A stretch of DNA of 64,000 nt from Citromicrobium sp. UBA3494 (GCA_002377695.1 DFQH01000006.1:62001-126000), one strand, 5' to 3'; shown: positions 36,891-46,144, counted from the stretch's first letter. Notes: a model not told the origin generated them from the sequence alone. Made by a program: numbers and translations.

Positions 36891-37706
36891 CTAGTCCATC
36901 GCCTTGTCGCCGTTCGACATGCGGTGCGCCTTGCCCGGCGCCGTCTCCTGAAAGCCGACGGAGGCGACCTCCATCGTGTGGGGCTGCGAAAAATCGAAAT
37001 CCACGGTCGCCACGCCTCCGGTGGCGCAGCAGCCCGCATCGCTCTCACGGCGCACCAGCGCGAAGGCCGAATTTTCCCTCAGGTTGAAAACCAGCGGGCT
37101 GGCAAGTGTGAAGCCGGCAGGCAGCAGGCGGTTCGCATCGTCCATCAGCCGATCGGCGGTGGTCCAGTTCCAGCCCGCTCCGCTGTCCTTCAGAAGGATG
37201 TCGGCACTGCCCAGCCCCCGGTTGCGCGCGGGCACATGCAGCAGGAACGTGCCGTCGCCATCGCGCACCGCCACGGGCGGATCGAACCAGCCTTCGGTCT
37301 GATGCGAGACGAGCAGGCTGGGCACCGCACCGTCCTGTTCGAACAGGACCATCATTTCGGTTGCCGGTCCATCTGACGGCTGCAGCGTTAGAAGCTGCCA
37401 GTACAGCGTCGTGCCCAGTGTCTGCGCGGCAATCTGCCCGCTTGCGATAATGGTGCAGTCCGCGCGGGTTCGGTAAAGGCACTGCGTCGCCAGCGTGTCC
37501 TGCGGCGCATCGTCCAGCATGACGGCCAGTTCCACATCCTCGCTCGTGCAGCCGCCCTGATACGCGCTATCGGGACACACCAAGGTATAGGCGTCCTCGA
37601 ACATTTCGGGCTCTTCGCCGTCGAGCGCGCCGGGCTGGGCCTGCGCGGGCGAGACCATGCCCGTGCACGCGGCCAGGCTTGCGGCAAATATCGTCCAGGT
37701 CTTCAT
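36891..37706 (-). CDS. Hypothetical exported protein
   Basis: About 271 aa, with an N-terminal leader MKTWTIFAASLAACTGMVSPAQAQ; LAACTG could be a lipobox, or the cut may come after AQA. The mature part contains several cysteines (PDSAYQGGCTSEDVE, QCLYRTRADCTII, DAGCCATGG), probably disulphide-bonded in the periplasm. It shows no domain I recognise. The ATG at 37706 follows a G-rich site (GGGGGGAGACGGTAGC). It converges on the receptor gene and is divergent, across 263 bases, from the saccharopine-dehydrogenase-like gene. Confidence 0.75.
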   Translation of the reverse strand: MKTWTIFAASLAACTGMVSPAQAQPGALDGEEPEMFEDAYTLVCPDSAYQGGCTSEDVELAVMLDDAPQDTLATQCLYRTRADCTIIASGQIAAQTLGTTLYWQLLTLQPSDGPATEMMVLFEQDGAVPSLLVSHQTEGWFDPPVAVRDGDGTFLLHVPARNRGLGSADILLKDSGAGWNWTTADRLMDDANRLLPAGFTLASPLVFNLRENSAFALVRRESDAGCCATGGVATVDFDFSQPHTMEVASVGFQETAPGKAHRMSNGDKAMD

Positions 37707-37913
37707 GCTACCGTCTCCCCCCCGATCTAGCGCAAACACGGGCGCCATTCGGGCGATCCCCGGTTAGCAAAGCCCCGCGCGCGCTCCCAGCAACTTGTGC
37801 TCGCATTTTCCTACTGCGGCAGAACCTGCGATAGTGCGGCCATGCGCCATGCCTGCCATCCGTACTGCCCCGCGCACCTTCAACCGCCGGTTTCGACGGG
37901 GGCGGCTTTTTCT

Positions 37914-37944
37914 CTCCTGGACAGTGTGTCAGGTGTGTCAGGCG
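37914..37944 (+). repeat. Dispersed 31-bp repeat, copy 1
   Basis: This copy matches the reverse complement of 47968-47998 at 29 of 31 positions. It contains the doubled element GTGTCAGG...GTGTCAGG. Similarity extends roughly 15 bases further upstream (a G-rich run, then five T residues). It lies in the leader of the saccharopine-dehydrogenase-like gene. Confidence 0.7.
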
Positions 37945-37969
37945 AAACGACCAACCCGGGAGAAGACTT

Positions 37970-39145
37970 GTGACCGACAGGCATTTCGACATCGTGATCT
38001 ATGGTGCAACCGGCTATACCGGGCGCCTTGTTGCCGAGCATTTCCTGCGCGAATACGGCGACCGGCCCGATGCGCCGACATGGGCGATGGCGGGCCGCGA
38101 TCCGGACAAGCTGGCGGCGGTGAAGCGCGAGATCGGCGCACCCGATTCGACGCCCACCATCGTTGCTGACGCCGCCGACAAGGTCAGCCTCGACCGGATG
38201 TGCGAGCAGGCGAAGGTCATCATCACCACGGTCGGGCCGTACCAGCTCTATGGCGAACCGCTGCTCGCTGCCTGCGCGAAGAGCGGCACGCATTATGCCG
38301 ACCTGTGCGGAGAGCCTGCGTGGATGCGGCAGATGATCGACAAGTACCACGAAGACGCGAAGGCCAGCGGGGCGCGGATCAGCTTTTCCTCAGGGTTCGA
38401 TTCGATCCCCTTCGATCTGGGCGTGCTGATGCTGCAGAAGGAAGCGAAGGAGCGGTTCGGCGCGCCGTGCACGACCGTGCGCGGGCGTGTGCGGGCGATG
38501 AAGGGCACCTTCAGCGGCGGCACCGCCGCCAGCCTGACCGAAAGCATGAAGGCGATGGCACGCGACCCCTCGCTCATCAAGATCATGCGCAGCCCCTTCG
38601 GCCTCACGCCCGGGTTCGACGGGCCCGACCAGCCGAACGGCATGATCCCCAAATACGAAAGCGATCTGGGCAAGTGGGCCGCGCCCTTCGTGATGGCGCC
38701 GATCAACACCAAGAACGTCCACCGCACCAACTTCCTGCTGGGGCACCCGTACGGCGAGGATTTCCGCTATGACGAGATGGTGCTGACCAGCCCGGGCGAA
38801 GCGGGCAAGGCGGCGGCCAACGCAGCCGCTGAAATGATGAAGAACCCGTTCGGCTCCAAACCGCCCAAGCCCGGCGAAGGCCCCACACCCGAAGAGCGCG
38901 AGAACGGGTACTACGACGTCCTGCTGATCGGCGAGACCGCCAGCGGCGAAACGCTGCGCTACGCGGTGAAGGGCAAGTACGATCCGGGCTATGGCTCGAC
39001 CAGCCGGATGATCTCCGAAACGGGTATCGCCCTTCTGGAAAGCGATGCGCCCGGCGGCATCGGCACCCCGGGTTCGATTTTGGGCGAAGCGCTGGTCGCG
39101 CGGTTGCGCGATCATGCCGCGCTGACCTTCGAGGTGGAGGAGTGA
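37970..39145 (+). CDS. Saccharopine dehydrogenase-like NAD(P)-binding oxidoreductase
   Basis: A 391-aa protein opening with the Rossmann motif FDIVIYGATGYTGRLVAEHFL and containing DAADKVSLDRMCEQAKVIITTVGPYQLYGEPLLAACAKSGTHYADLCGE, the pattern of the saccharopine-dehydrogenase/trans-acting enoyl-reductase family (COG3268 type). Mycobacterial relatives reduce polyketide or fatty-acyl double bonds. The bacterial role is mostly unassigned. The GTG at 37970 follows CGGGAGAA at good spacing. A DoxX gene lies 67 bases downstream. It is not an enzyme of lysine breakdown in all likelihood, since the key saccharopine-binding region is not recognisable. Confidence 0.87.
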   Translation: MTDRHFDIVIYGATGYTGRLVAEHFLREYGDRPDAPTWAMAGRDPDKLAAVKREIGAPDSTPTIVADAADKVSLDRMCEQAKVIITTVGPYQLYGEPLLAACAKSGTHYADLCGEPAWMRQMIDKYHEDAKASGARISFSSGFDSIPFDLGVLMLQKEAKERFGAPCTTVRGRVRAMKGTFSGGTAASLTESMKAMARDPSLIKIMRSPFGLTPGFDGPDQPNGMIPKYESDLGKWAAPFVMAPINTKNVHRTNFLLGHPYGEDFRYDEMVLTSPGEAGKAAANAAAEMMKNPFGSKPPKPGEGPTPEERENGYYDVLLIGETASGETLRYAVKGKYDPGYGSTSRMISETGIALLESDAPGGIGTPGSILGEALVARLRDHAALTFEVEE

Positions 39146-39212
39146 CATTGCACCGGGAGCGTTCTGCGCTCCCGGACCATTGGATTGGGGTAGCAACGGG
39201 GAGACTTACGAC

Positions 39213-39692
39213 ATGGCGTTTCTTGCTTCCGTTCTTGGCCGGATACTCCTGGCCCTGATCTTCATCGTCGCCGGGATCACCAAGCTGGTGAACCTCTCGG
39301 ACACGCAGACCTTCCTCGAACAGGCAACCACCCTGCCCACCAGCATCGCATTGCCGGTGGGGATCTTCGAAGTGGTGTTCGGCATGTTCCTCGCCATCGG
39401 GTTCATGACCCGGGTCAGCAGCATCCTGCTGTGCGGGTTCACGCTGGCGACCATCTTCTTCTTCCACAATGCACTGGCCGACCATTCGCAGTTGCAGGTG
39501 GCGCTGAAGAACCTCGCCATTGCGGGCGGCCTGCTGATGGTCTTCGCCTACGGACAGGCGCGCGGATCGGTCGATGTGTGGCGCGAACGCGACCGCGCGC
39601 GACGCGCAGAACTGCGCGCCGCGCGGGCCGGGGGGAAGGACGACGGTGCCGAGGCGCCCCGGGCAGGGGCCGCCGACGGCACCGTGGCCTGA
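39213..39692 (+). CDS. DoxX-family membrane protein
   Basis: About 159 aa with four hydrophobic helices, opening FLASVLGRILLALIFIVAGITKLVNLSDTQTFLEQ, the DoxX signature. The charged C-terminal tail (WRERDRARRAELRAARAGGKDD) is cytoplasmic. DoxX proteins are linked to quinone/redox or oxidative-stress functions, but specific roles vary. The ATG at 39213 follows GGGGAGACTTACGAC. It is possibly co-transcribed with the upstream oxidoreductase. Its stop is one base from the stop of the convergent ZnuD-like receptor. Confidence 0.88.
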   Translation: MAFLASVLGRILLALIFIVAGITKLVNLSDTQTFLEQATTLPTSIALPVGIFEVVFGMFLAIGFMTRVSSILLCGFTLATIFFFHNALADHSQLQVALKNLAIAGGLLMVFAYGQARGSVDVWRERDRARRAELRAARAGGKDDGAEAPRAGAADGTVA

Positions 39693-39693
39693 G

Positions 39694-41895
39694 CTAGAAG
39701 CTGGTCCGCAGGCTCACCGAGAAGTTGCGGCCCGGCAGCGGCACATAGTCCCGCGTGAAGCTGGTCGCGCGGCGGCCCTGCTGGTCGAAGATGTTCTCCA
39801 CCTTGGCCAGCAGCGTGACGTTCTTGTCCCCGCGGATCGGGCGCCACGCGATCGAAGCGTTGACGAAGGTGAAGCTGTCGGTGGTGCTCTCGAAAGCGGG
39901 CACATCGTCCTGCTCGCCGAACCATTCGACCTCGCCGCGCACGTCGAATGCGCCCGTGGTCGCGGTCAGCGCGCCCGAAAGGCCCAGCGGCGGGATGCGC
40001 GGGACAGGCGAACCATCGTCCAGTTCCGCCTCGACATACTCGGCGCTGGCTTCGCCGATCACCGCGAACCCGTCATTCTCGATGAAGGGCACGCTGACCT
40101 CGGCCTCGACGCCGAAGTAGCTCGCGTCCTGCTGGAGGTAGGTGAACAGCGGAATCGCTTCCTCGTCGTCCGCAGGCACCGCGATGCCTTCCTCGTCGAC
40201 GAAGGTGCCGGTGTTGTTGAGGTAGATGTAGTCGTCGAACCAGCTCTTGAAGACGGTCAGGTTGACGGTGGCCGGGCCCACATTGCCGCGAACGAACCCT
40301 TCGAGGCCCCAGGCACGCTCCACATCGAGGTTCACATCGCCGCGCTCGTACTGGCCGGTCGCCACGTGCGGGCCTTCGGCGAACAGCTCTTCACCGGCGG
40401 GCGCACGGCCCACCCGCGATCCGTTCACGCCGACACGAAGGCCACCCAGATCGTAGGACAGGCCCAGAGCGCCCGAGAGCACGTCGAAGTTGCGGTCCAC
40501 ACCCAGCGCGTTGGACCGCGCGTCGGTCGTCTCGTAGCGGGCGGAGCCTTCGATCTGGAAATTGCCGAGGCTCAGTTCCTGCAGCGCGAAGAGGCCGAAC
40601 TGCTCGGTCGTGTTGGGCGCGACGAAGGCTTCTTCGCCGACCGCCGCGAAATCACGGATGTAGAACTGCCCGCCGAAGGACCCGCGAAGATCGCCGATGG
40701 GGCTTTGCACGAATTCCGCACGGCCCTCGAAACCCGTGACGTCGAACACCGTGCCGACCTCGGAGCCTTCGAATTCGGTATGCGTGTAATCGCTGTAGCC
40801 CACGCGGGTCAGCATGCGATCGAGGAAACCCGAACCGAGGTCGATATCGGCGCGGAAGTCGGCGCGGAACTGCTCCAGCCCGATCGAGACGCCTTCCTCT
40901 TCCTCCTCGGGTTCACCGCCGCCACCTCCTTCGTGGTGGTGATGTCCACCGGCCGGATTTTCCGGAACGCCGTAGGTGGTGTCGTAGTAGCCGGCACCGA
41001 AGCCGAAGGTGCTGCCGTTGCGGAAGAATGCCAGCCCGCCATTGACGGAGGTCGTCTCGACGAAGGTGTTGGGCACGGTGCCCCGCGCATTGGCCTGCTC
41101 GCGCAGTTCTGCGGCTTCCTCGAATTCGCCCTCGCCTTCCTCTTCGGCGGCATCGGCCAGCAGGTCTGCCCGCAGATCCTCGGTCAGGGCATAGCCGGGA
41201 ATGGCGAGGTCGCCGGCGTCCAGATAGCTGCCGTCGAAGTGAAAGACGAAGCCGTTGGCAAATGGTACGTCGACCGATCCGGCGAGACGGTATTCGTCGT
41301 TCACCGTGTCGTAGCTGGCCAGCGTATCGATATGGATCGGCTCTTCCGGAAGACGGAGCGGGATTCGCTTGTCGATCACGTTCACGGCACCGCCGATTGC
41401 CTGGCTCCCGTAAAGCAGCACGGCAGGGCCGCGCAGAACCTCGATCCGCTCCACGGTCAGCGGATTGATGCTGACCGCATGATCGTCGGAGGTATTCGAG
41501 GCATCGAGCGTGCCGACGCCGTCGGTCAGCACCCGGATACGCTCGCCACCGAAGCCGCGCAGGATCGGTCGCGAGGCGCCGGGCGTGAAGCCCGTGCCGG
41601 ACACGCCGGGAAGATCTTCGAGTATCTCGCCGACCTGGCCGTCCATGTTGCGCTGCAGTTCCAGCCCTTCGACCACCGAGGTTCCGGCGAGAATGTCCAG
41701 CTCACGGATGCTGCGGCTGGCGGTGACGACGATCTCGCCCGCCTCGCTGCTCCGGTTGTGGAAGTCATCGTCGTAGTCCGCGTCCTGATCGCCTGCCTGC
41801 GGCGCGGGCTCTGCCTGTTGCGCCATCGCGGCCTGCGGCACCAGGCTGAGGGCAAGAGCAAGCAGTGGCAGACCGCTGGTTGAGAATTTCTTCAT
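39694..41895 (-). CDS. znuD: TonB-dependent receptor, ZnuD-like (probable zinc receptor)
   Basis: A 733-aa outer-membrane receptor with signal peptide LLALALSLVPQAAMAQ. Plug blocks are GEIVVTASRSIRELDILAG, SRPILRGFGGERIRVLTDGVG and VERIEVLRGPAVLLYGSQAIGGAVNVID. An extracellular loop at about residues 305-330 is rich in His, Gly and Glu (GGHHHHEGG then EPEEEEEG), the hallmark of ZnuD-like zinc receptors. The barrel ends GRNFSVSLRTSF. It stands alone behind a promoter region with a paired direct repeat that could be a Zur site. The metal is inferred; copper or nickel would also suit a His-rich loop. Confidence 0.87.
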   Translation of the reverse strand: MKKFSTSGLPLLALALSLVPQAAMAQQAEPAPQAGDQDADYDDDFHNRSSEAGEIVVTASRSIRELDILAGTSVVEGLELQRNMDGQVGEILEDLPGVSGTGFTPGASRPILRGFGGERIRVLTDGVGTLDASNTSDDHAVSINPLTVERIEVLRGPAVLLYGSQAIGGAVNVIDKRIPLRLPEEPIHIDTLASYDTVNDEYRLAGSVDVPFANGFVFHFDGSYLDAGDLAIPGYALTEDLRADLLADAAEEEGEGEFEEAAELREQANARGTVPNTFVETTSVNGGLAFFRNGSTFGFGAGYYDTTYGVPENPAGGHHHHEGGGGGEPEEEEEGVSIGLEQFRADFRADIDLGSGFLDRMLTRVGYSDYTHTEFEGSEVGTVFDVTGFEGRAEFVQSPIGDLRGSFGGQFYIRDFAAVGEEAFVAPNTTEQFGLFALQELSLGNFQIEGSARYETTDARSNALGVDRNFDVLSGALGLSYDLGGLRVGVNGSRVGRAPAGEELFAEGPHVATGQYERGDVNLDVERAWGLEGFVRGNVGPATVNLTVFKSWFDDYIYLNNTGTFVDEEGIAVPADDEEAIPLFTYLQQDASYFGVEAEVSVPFIENDGFAVIGEASAEYVEAELDDGSPVPRIPPLGLSGALTATTGAFDVRGEVEWFGEQDDVPAFESTTDSFTFVNASIAWRPIRGDKNVTLLAKVENIFDQQGRRATSFTRDYVPLPGRNFSVSLRTSF

Positions 41896-41913
41896 TGGGG
41901 ACCTTCCGGGTTA

Positions 41914-41959
41914 CGTGACTTTATATCATCTATGCCGCTAACGCGTGATGTAATATCAT
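41914..41959 (-). promoter_or_regulatory. Paired direct repeat upstream of the ZnuD-like receptor (possible Zur site)
   Basis: Two copies of ATGATATNANRTCACG (minus strand; 41944-41959 and 41914-41929) start exactly 30 bases apart, about three helical turns. The downstream copy ends 18 bases before the receptor ATG. Zinc-responsive control by Zur is inferred from the downstream gene. Confidence 0.5.
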
Positions 41960-42020
41960 GCAAGCCCCGGTCGCGACGCTGACCGGTCTACGAATGCTGT
42001 TTGTCGGAAAATAAGGACAA

Positions 42021-42095
42021 TGGAGCGGGCGAGGCGATTCGAACGCCCGACCCCAACCTTGGCAAGGTTGTGCTCTACCCCTGAGCTACGCCCGC
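42021..42095 (-). tRNA. tRNA-Gly (GCC)
   Basis: On the minus strand, 75 bases fold as a cloverleaf. The acceptor GCGGGCG pairs with CGCCCGC, the D arm is GCTCAGGGGTAGAGC, the anticodon stem CAACC pairs with GGTTG around loop TTGCCAA (anticodon GCC), and the T arm is GGGCG-TTCGAAT-CGCCT. The 3' CCA is encoded after discriminator T. The stretch 41896-42269 holds only this gene and the receptor promoter. Confidence 0.96.
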
Positions 42096-42269
42096 TCACA
42101 TGGCGTTTCCGGCAAGGCGCGAAGCTCTTCGCCGGAATGGGAAGCGGGCACCTAGCAATGAGCAGAGGCTATCGCAAGCGCAAAATTGCACGCGCATTCC
42201 CGCCCTTCACATCCACGGCGAAAAGCCCACATTGGGGCTTCTCGCAACCGCATAGAAAGGGGACCGCAC

Positions 42270-43208
42270 TTGGCCAGCATGGGGCTCAATATCGAGGAAC
42301 AGAAAGCAGTCGATCGCTTCCGGCAGGAGGTGGTGGAACCTTCGATGTCGAAGCTGGTGGTGCTCGATTTCTGGGCGGAGTGGTGCGGGCCGTGCAAGGC
42401 GCTGGCGCCGATGCTGGAAAAGGTCGCCGCCGAATATGCCGACAAGGGCGTGGTGCTGAAGAAGGTCAATGTCGATGAGGAACAGTTCATCGCCAGCCAG
42501 TTCCAGGTCCAGTCGATCCCCACGGTCTACGCGATGTTCCAGGGGCGCCCCGTTGCCGATCTCACCAGCGCGCGCAGCGAAAGCCAGCTGAAGCAGGCGC
42601 TCGACCAGATCCTCGCCCAGATACCGCTCGATCCGGATGCGGCGGGTACCGAAGGCGCACAGAACGACGGCATGCCCGATGTCGAACAGCTGATCGCCAT
42701 GGGCGAACAGTTGCTGGAGGCCGGCGAGAACGAGAAGGCGGTTCAGCTCTACAGCGAGATCGCAAGCGCCGCTCCGCCCGAAATCGCAAGTCGGCCCGAA
42801 ATCCAGTCCGGCCTGATTCGCGCGCTGCTGGCCACGGGGCAGCACGAGCAGGCGCAGGCGATCTTCGATGCGCTGACGGACGAACAGAAGGCCGACCCCG
42901 CCGTGGCGCAGGCCGGCGCGCAGCTCGAACTCGCGGGCGAGAAGGTGGACGACGGCGAGCTCGCCGCCCTGCGCGAAAAGGCCCAAGGCGGCGACATGGA
43001 CGCGCGCTATGCCTATGCCGAAGCCGCCTTTGCCGCGCGCCAGCGCGATGCGGCCGCAGACGAGCTGCTCTCCATGGTCGAGGAAGACCGCGAATGGAAC
43101 GAGGGCGCGGCGCGCACCAAGCTGCTGCAGATTTTCGAAGCGGTCGGGCTGGAAGACCCCTGGGTGGTCGCCACGCGTCGGCGCCTGTCGAAAATCCTCT
43201 TCGGATAG
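42270..43208 (+). CDS. cnoX: CnoX-like thioredoxin/TPR co-chaperone
   Basis: About 312 aa. Residues 15-120 form a thioredoxin domain with the redox motif WAEWCGPCKALAP; the rest is a helical TPR-like half (EQLLEAGENEKAVQLYSEIA, ALLATGQHEQAQAIFDALT). This is the CnoX (YbbN) layout, a holdase that protects proteins from oxidation and passes them to GroEL. The intact WCGPC resembles the redox-active Caulobacter protein rather than the E. coli one. A TTG at 42270 lies 6 bases after AAAGGGGA; the ATG at 42279 is the alternative. The LON-domain gene follows after 5 bases. Confidence 0.88.
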   Translation: MASMGLNIEEQKAVDRFRQEVVEPSMSKLVVLDFWAEWCGPCKALAPMLEKVAAEYADKGVVLKKVNVDEEQFIASQFQVQSIPTVYAMFQGRPVADLTSARSESQLKQALDQILAQIPLDPDAAGTEGAQNDGMPDVEQLIAMGEQLLEAGENEKAVQLYSEIASAAPPEIASRPEIQSGLIRALLATGQHEQAQAIFDALTDEQKADPAVAQAGAQLELAGEKVDDGELAALREKAQGGDMDARYAYAEAAFAARQRDAAADELLSMVEEDREWNEGAARTKLLQIFEAVGLEDPWVVATRRRLSKILFG

Positions 43209-43213
43209 CCCCC

Positions 43214-43819
43214 ATGCGCCTGTCGATCTTCCCGCTTTCCGGCGCCGTGCTGTTTCCCGGCCTGCAACTGCCGCTGCACATGTTCGAGCCGCGCTATCGC
43301 GCGCTGGTGGGCGATGCTCTCGCGCGGGACAGACGAATCGCGATGATCCAGCCCAAGCAGGCGCGCGAGGGCGCGGACCTCTACGAAGTCGGCTGCGTGG
43401 GCAAGATCGCGGAGGTCGAGGCGCTGGACGACGGGCGCTACAACCTCGTGCTCGATGGAGAGAGCCGCTTTCGCATGATCCGCGAACTCGACGTCTCCAC
43501 CCCCTTCCGTCAGGTGGAGGGCGAACTGATCGCCGAGGACGGCGACGAAGTGCTGAGCGGCATCGAACGCGCCGGATTCGAGCGCGAGGCGCGCCGCTTC
43601 GCCGATGCGCAGGGCTATTCGGTGGACTGGGATGCGGTCGCGCAGCTCGACGACCAGTCGCTGATCAACGGGGTCAGCCAGATCGCGCCGTTCGACGCAG
43701 CATCCAAACAGGCCCTGCTCGAATCGCCGGACCTTGCCGCGCGGTGCGAACTGCTGATCCAGCTGATGTATTTCTTCGGCCGCCAGAACGGCACCGACGA
43801 CAGGGTCACTCTGCAGTAG
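43214..43819 (+). CDS. LON substrate-binding domain protein
   Basis: A 201-aa stand-alone LON N-terminal (substrate-binding, COG2802) domain. It opens RLSIFPLSGAVLFPGLQLPLHMFEPRYRALVGDALARDRRIAMIQP and has the GCVGKIAEVEALDDGRYNLVLDGESRFR block. There is no AAA+ or protease domain. Such proteins are often encoded next to thioredoxin or YbbN genes, as here, and may deliver or select substrates for protein quality control. That role is inferred. The start is the ATG at 43214, 5 bases after the cnoX stop. Confidence 0.88.
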   Translation: MRLSIFPLSGAVLFPGLQLPLHMFEPRYRALVGDALARDRRIAMIQPKQAREGADLYEVGCVGKIAEVEALDDGRYNLVLDGESRFRMIRELDVSTPFRQVEGELIAEDGDEVLSGIERAGFEREARRFADAQGYSVDWDAVAQLDDQSLINGVSQIAPFDAASKQALLESPDLAARCELLIQLMYFFGRQNGTDDRVTLQ

Positions 43820-43837
43820 CCGTGGCCGCGCGGCCGG

Positions 43838-44461
43838 TCAGGCCAGCAAGGTGCCGCGCAGGCCGTCGATCACGAATTGCGAGGCTAGCGCGGCCAGCAG
43901 GACGCCCAGCAGCCGTGTGATCGCTGCCTCTATCCGCGTGCCGACAAGGTTCATCAGCGGGCGTGCCGCAATCAGCGATGCCATCGTGATCAGCAGCACC
44001 AGTCCGGCGGCCCCGAATACGACGATGCTCTCCTCGATCCCGGTCGCCTGGTTCATCAGCAGCATGATCGCCGCGATGGCGCCGGGCCCCGCCATCATGG
44101 GCATGGCCATCGGGAAAACGGACACATCCTCTATCTCGGGATTGGCGTTGATCTTCTCCGCGCGTTCCTCGCGCCGCTCGGTGCGTTTCTCGAACACCAT
44201 GTCGATCGCGATCATGAACAGCATGATGCCGCCCGCGATTCGGAAACTGTCCAGTTCGATGCCAAGCGCGCCGAGCAGCTGTTCGCCGAACAACCCGAAG
44301 ACCAGCAGGATCAGCCCCGAGATCACCGTGGCGCGAATGGCCATCGATACGGTCTGCGCCCGGCTGGCCTCGCGCGTCAGCCCGGCATAGATCGGGGCGC
44401 AACCGGGCGGGTCGACCACCACGAAGAAGGTCACGAAAGCGGAGAAGAAGAGTTCGAGCAT
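43838..44461 (-). CDS. MarC-family integral membrane protein
   Basis: A 207-aa protein with six hydrophobic helices and the MarC signature FVVVDPPGCAPIYAGLTREAS at the start of the second half of helix 1. A charged loop (FEKRTERREERAEKINANPEIEDVSVFPMAMPMMAGPGAI) divides the two halves. MarC proteins were once linked to antibiotic resistance, but their transport substrate is unresolved. It converges on the LON-domain gene and lies downstream of a lipoprotein gene on the same strand. Confidence 0.9.
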   Translation of the reverse strand: MLELFFSAFVTFFVVVDPPGCAPIYAGLTREASRAQTVSMAIRATVISGLILLVFGLFGEQLLGALGIELDSFRIAGGIMLFMIAIDMVFEKRTERREERAEKINANPEIEDVSVFPMAMPMMAGPGAIAAIMLLMNQATGIEESIVVFGAAGLVLLITMASLIAARPLMNLVGTRIEAAITRLLGVLLAALASQFVIDGLRGTLLA

Positions 44462-44489
44462 GGGCTGCGGGCCTAGGGTTCGACTGCGG

Positions 44490-45254
44490 TCATTCCGGCG
44501 GCGAGGCGAAGGATCGCTCGATCACCGTCTCCCACGCGCCGGACGTATAGTAGTCGACACGGGCGTATCTTGTTCCATCGGCCCGGTGCTCCCAGTACCA
44601 GCGCAAGGTTCCGTCGCGCGACACCTCCTGGCCGTGGCTGGCACCTGTGGCAGGTTCGACCACCGGCGGGGCGGGCACCGTCGTTCCCGCGCGCGGACAG
44701 TCCGCCACCAGCCCGCGGATCGTATCGATCGCGGTGACGACGATCGCATCCTCGTCGATGACCTCGGGCGGCGGCTGCGGATCGTCGCGCCCGGCGACGT
44801 CATAGCTCCACTCGTAATCGTCGTTCCTGTCGTCACGCTCCCACACGGTCATGAAGGTGCCGACCAGGCCTTCGGGCTCCCGATACCGTCCGGAACTCAC
44901 GGCCAAATTGCCATCGCAGCTCATGATGACCGTGCGCGGGCTCCACTCGATGGTGGTTACGGGGTCCTGCAGGCCGGAGAAGACCGGGCGCGCAGGCACG
45001 GGCCCGTTGCGCCCATGCACCACCGCATCGCCTGCGGCGAAGTCCAGCATCGCGGTATACTGCCCCCGCTCGCGCGCGGCGAGCTGGTATTCCACTTCGC
45101 GCGCAACGATCTCGCCGGGCTGGGCTGCATAGGGCGCGCTGCCCAGCGCCCGGTCGATCACGTCGCGCGGGGTCCGCGGACCCGATGGGCCCGCACAAGC
45201 GGCGAGCATGCAACCGACAAGGATCGTCGCGGCAAGAGTTTGCGCTGGCTTCAC
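44490..45254 (-). CDS. Hypothetical lipoprotein
   Basis: A 254-aa protein with lipobox LAAC in [20 protein letters not shown]. The mature part begins [59 protein letters not shown], which suggests a family built around a secreted SnoaL/NTF2-like or DUF fold, but I cannot name it. The ATG overlaps the folD stop (ATGA), so it is translated with folD. The late region [23 protein letters not shown] looks like beta strands of a compact domain. Confidence 0.82.
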   Translation of the reverse strand: MKPAQTLAATILVGCMLAACAGPSGPRTPRDVIDRALGSAPYAAQPGEIVAREVEYQLAARERGQYTAMLDFAAGDAVVHGRNGPVPARPVFSGLQDPVTTIEWSPRTVIMSCDGNLAVSSGRYREPEGLVGTFMTVWERDDRNDDYEWSYDVAGRDDPQPPPEVIDEDAIVVTAIDTIRGLVADCPRAGTTVPAPPVVEPATGASHGQEVSRDGTLRWYWEHRADGTRYARVDYYTSGAWETVIERSFASPPE

Positions 45255-46144
45255 AGGCCCTCCGGCGGTTCGAGCCCCTCATGCGCGTATGCCGCGACAA
45301 GCGTGTTACGCAGCAGCACCGCGATGGTCATGGGGCCGACCCCGCCGGGCACGGGCGTGATCGCGCCTGCCACATCCTTGACGCCCGCGAACTCCACATC
45401 GCCCACCAGACGCCCTCTTTTTTCGCCCTCGGCAGGCGCAAGGCGATTGATGCCGACATCGATCACCGTGGCTCCGGGCTTGATCCAGTCCGCCTTGACC
45501 ATCTCGGCACGACCCACCGCGGCGACCACGATATCCGCCCGGCGGACAACCTCGGGCAGGTCCTTCGTTCGGCTATGCGCGATGGTGACGGTGGCGTTTG
45601 CGTCAAGCAGCAGCTGCGCCATAGGCTTGCCCACGATGTTGGAGCGCCCGATGACAACCGCGTTCAGGCCCGAAAGATCGCCCAGGCGGTCCTGCAGCAG
45701 CATGATGCAGCCAAGCGGCGTACACGGCACGAACCCCTCGCGCCCGACCATCAGCCGGCCCGCACTCTCGACGTGGAAACCGTCGACATCCTTGCCCGGA
45801 TCGATCGCCGCGATCACCGCCTGTTCGTCCAGATCGCCGGGCAATGGCAGTTGGACGAGGATACCGTCGACCGCCGGATCGGCGTTCAGCTGCTCGACCA
45901 GCGCGATCAGATCGTCCTGCGAGGTATCGGCAGGCAGGCGGTGCTCGAAGCTCTCCATGTTGGCGGCCAGCGTCGCCTTGCCCTTTGCGCCGACATAGAC
46001 CTGGCTGGCCGGGTCTTCTCCCACCAGCACCACCGCGAGGCCCGGCTTGCGGCCGGCCGTCTCGGCAAAGGTGGCCGCATGGCCGCCGACGCGCTCGCGC
46101 AAGCTGGCAGCGAAAGCCTTCCCGTCGATGATCTGTGCGCTCAC
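45251..46144 (-). CDS. folD: Bifunctional methylenetetrahydrofolate dehydrogenase/cyclohydrolase
   Basis: A 297-aa FolD that interconverts methylene-, methenyl- and formyl-tetrahydrofolate in one-carbon metabolism. Signature blocks are [17 protein letters not shown] (with the catalytic Lys), [29 protein letters not shown] and the NADP-binding [18 protein letters not shown], ending CTPLGC earlier and [26 protein letters not shown]. The GTG at 46144 overlaps the yggT stop in a GTGA junction; the longer frame to 46636 is not coding. The order yggT, folD, lipoprotein is a tightly coupled operon. Confidence 0.96.
   Translation of the reverse strand: MSAQIIDGKAFAASLRERVGGHAATFAETAGRKPGLAVVLVGEDPASQVYVGAKGKATLAANMESFEHRLPADTSQDDLIALVEQLNADPAVDGILVQLPLPGDLDEQAVIAAIDPGKDVDGFHVESAGRLMVGREGFVPCTPLGCIMLLQDRLGDLSGLNAVVIGRSNIVGKPMAQLLLDANATVTIAHSRTKDLPEVVRRADIVVAAVGRAEMVKADWIKPGATVIDVGINRLAPAEGEKRGRLVGDVEFAGVKDVAGAITPVPGGVGPMTIAVLLRNTLVAAYAHEGLEPPEGL

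Noticed and set aside
36260..37087. Several overlapping Arg/Pro-rich frames around the receptor end
   Set aside because: They are shadows of the receptor (34468-36792) and hypothetical (36891-37706) genes with no ribosome site or recognisable domain.
42020..42478. Open frame beginning inside the tRNA region
   Set aside because: It starts on the tRNA-Gly gene, reads through its reverse complement and overlaps the cnoX gene in another frame. No domain or ribosome site supports it.
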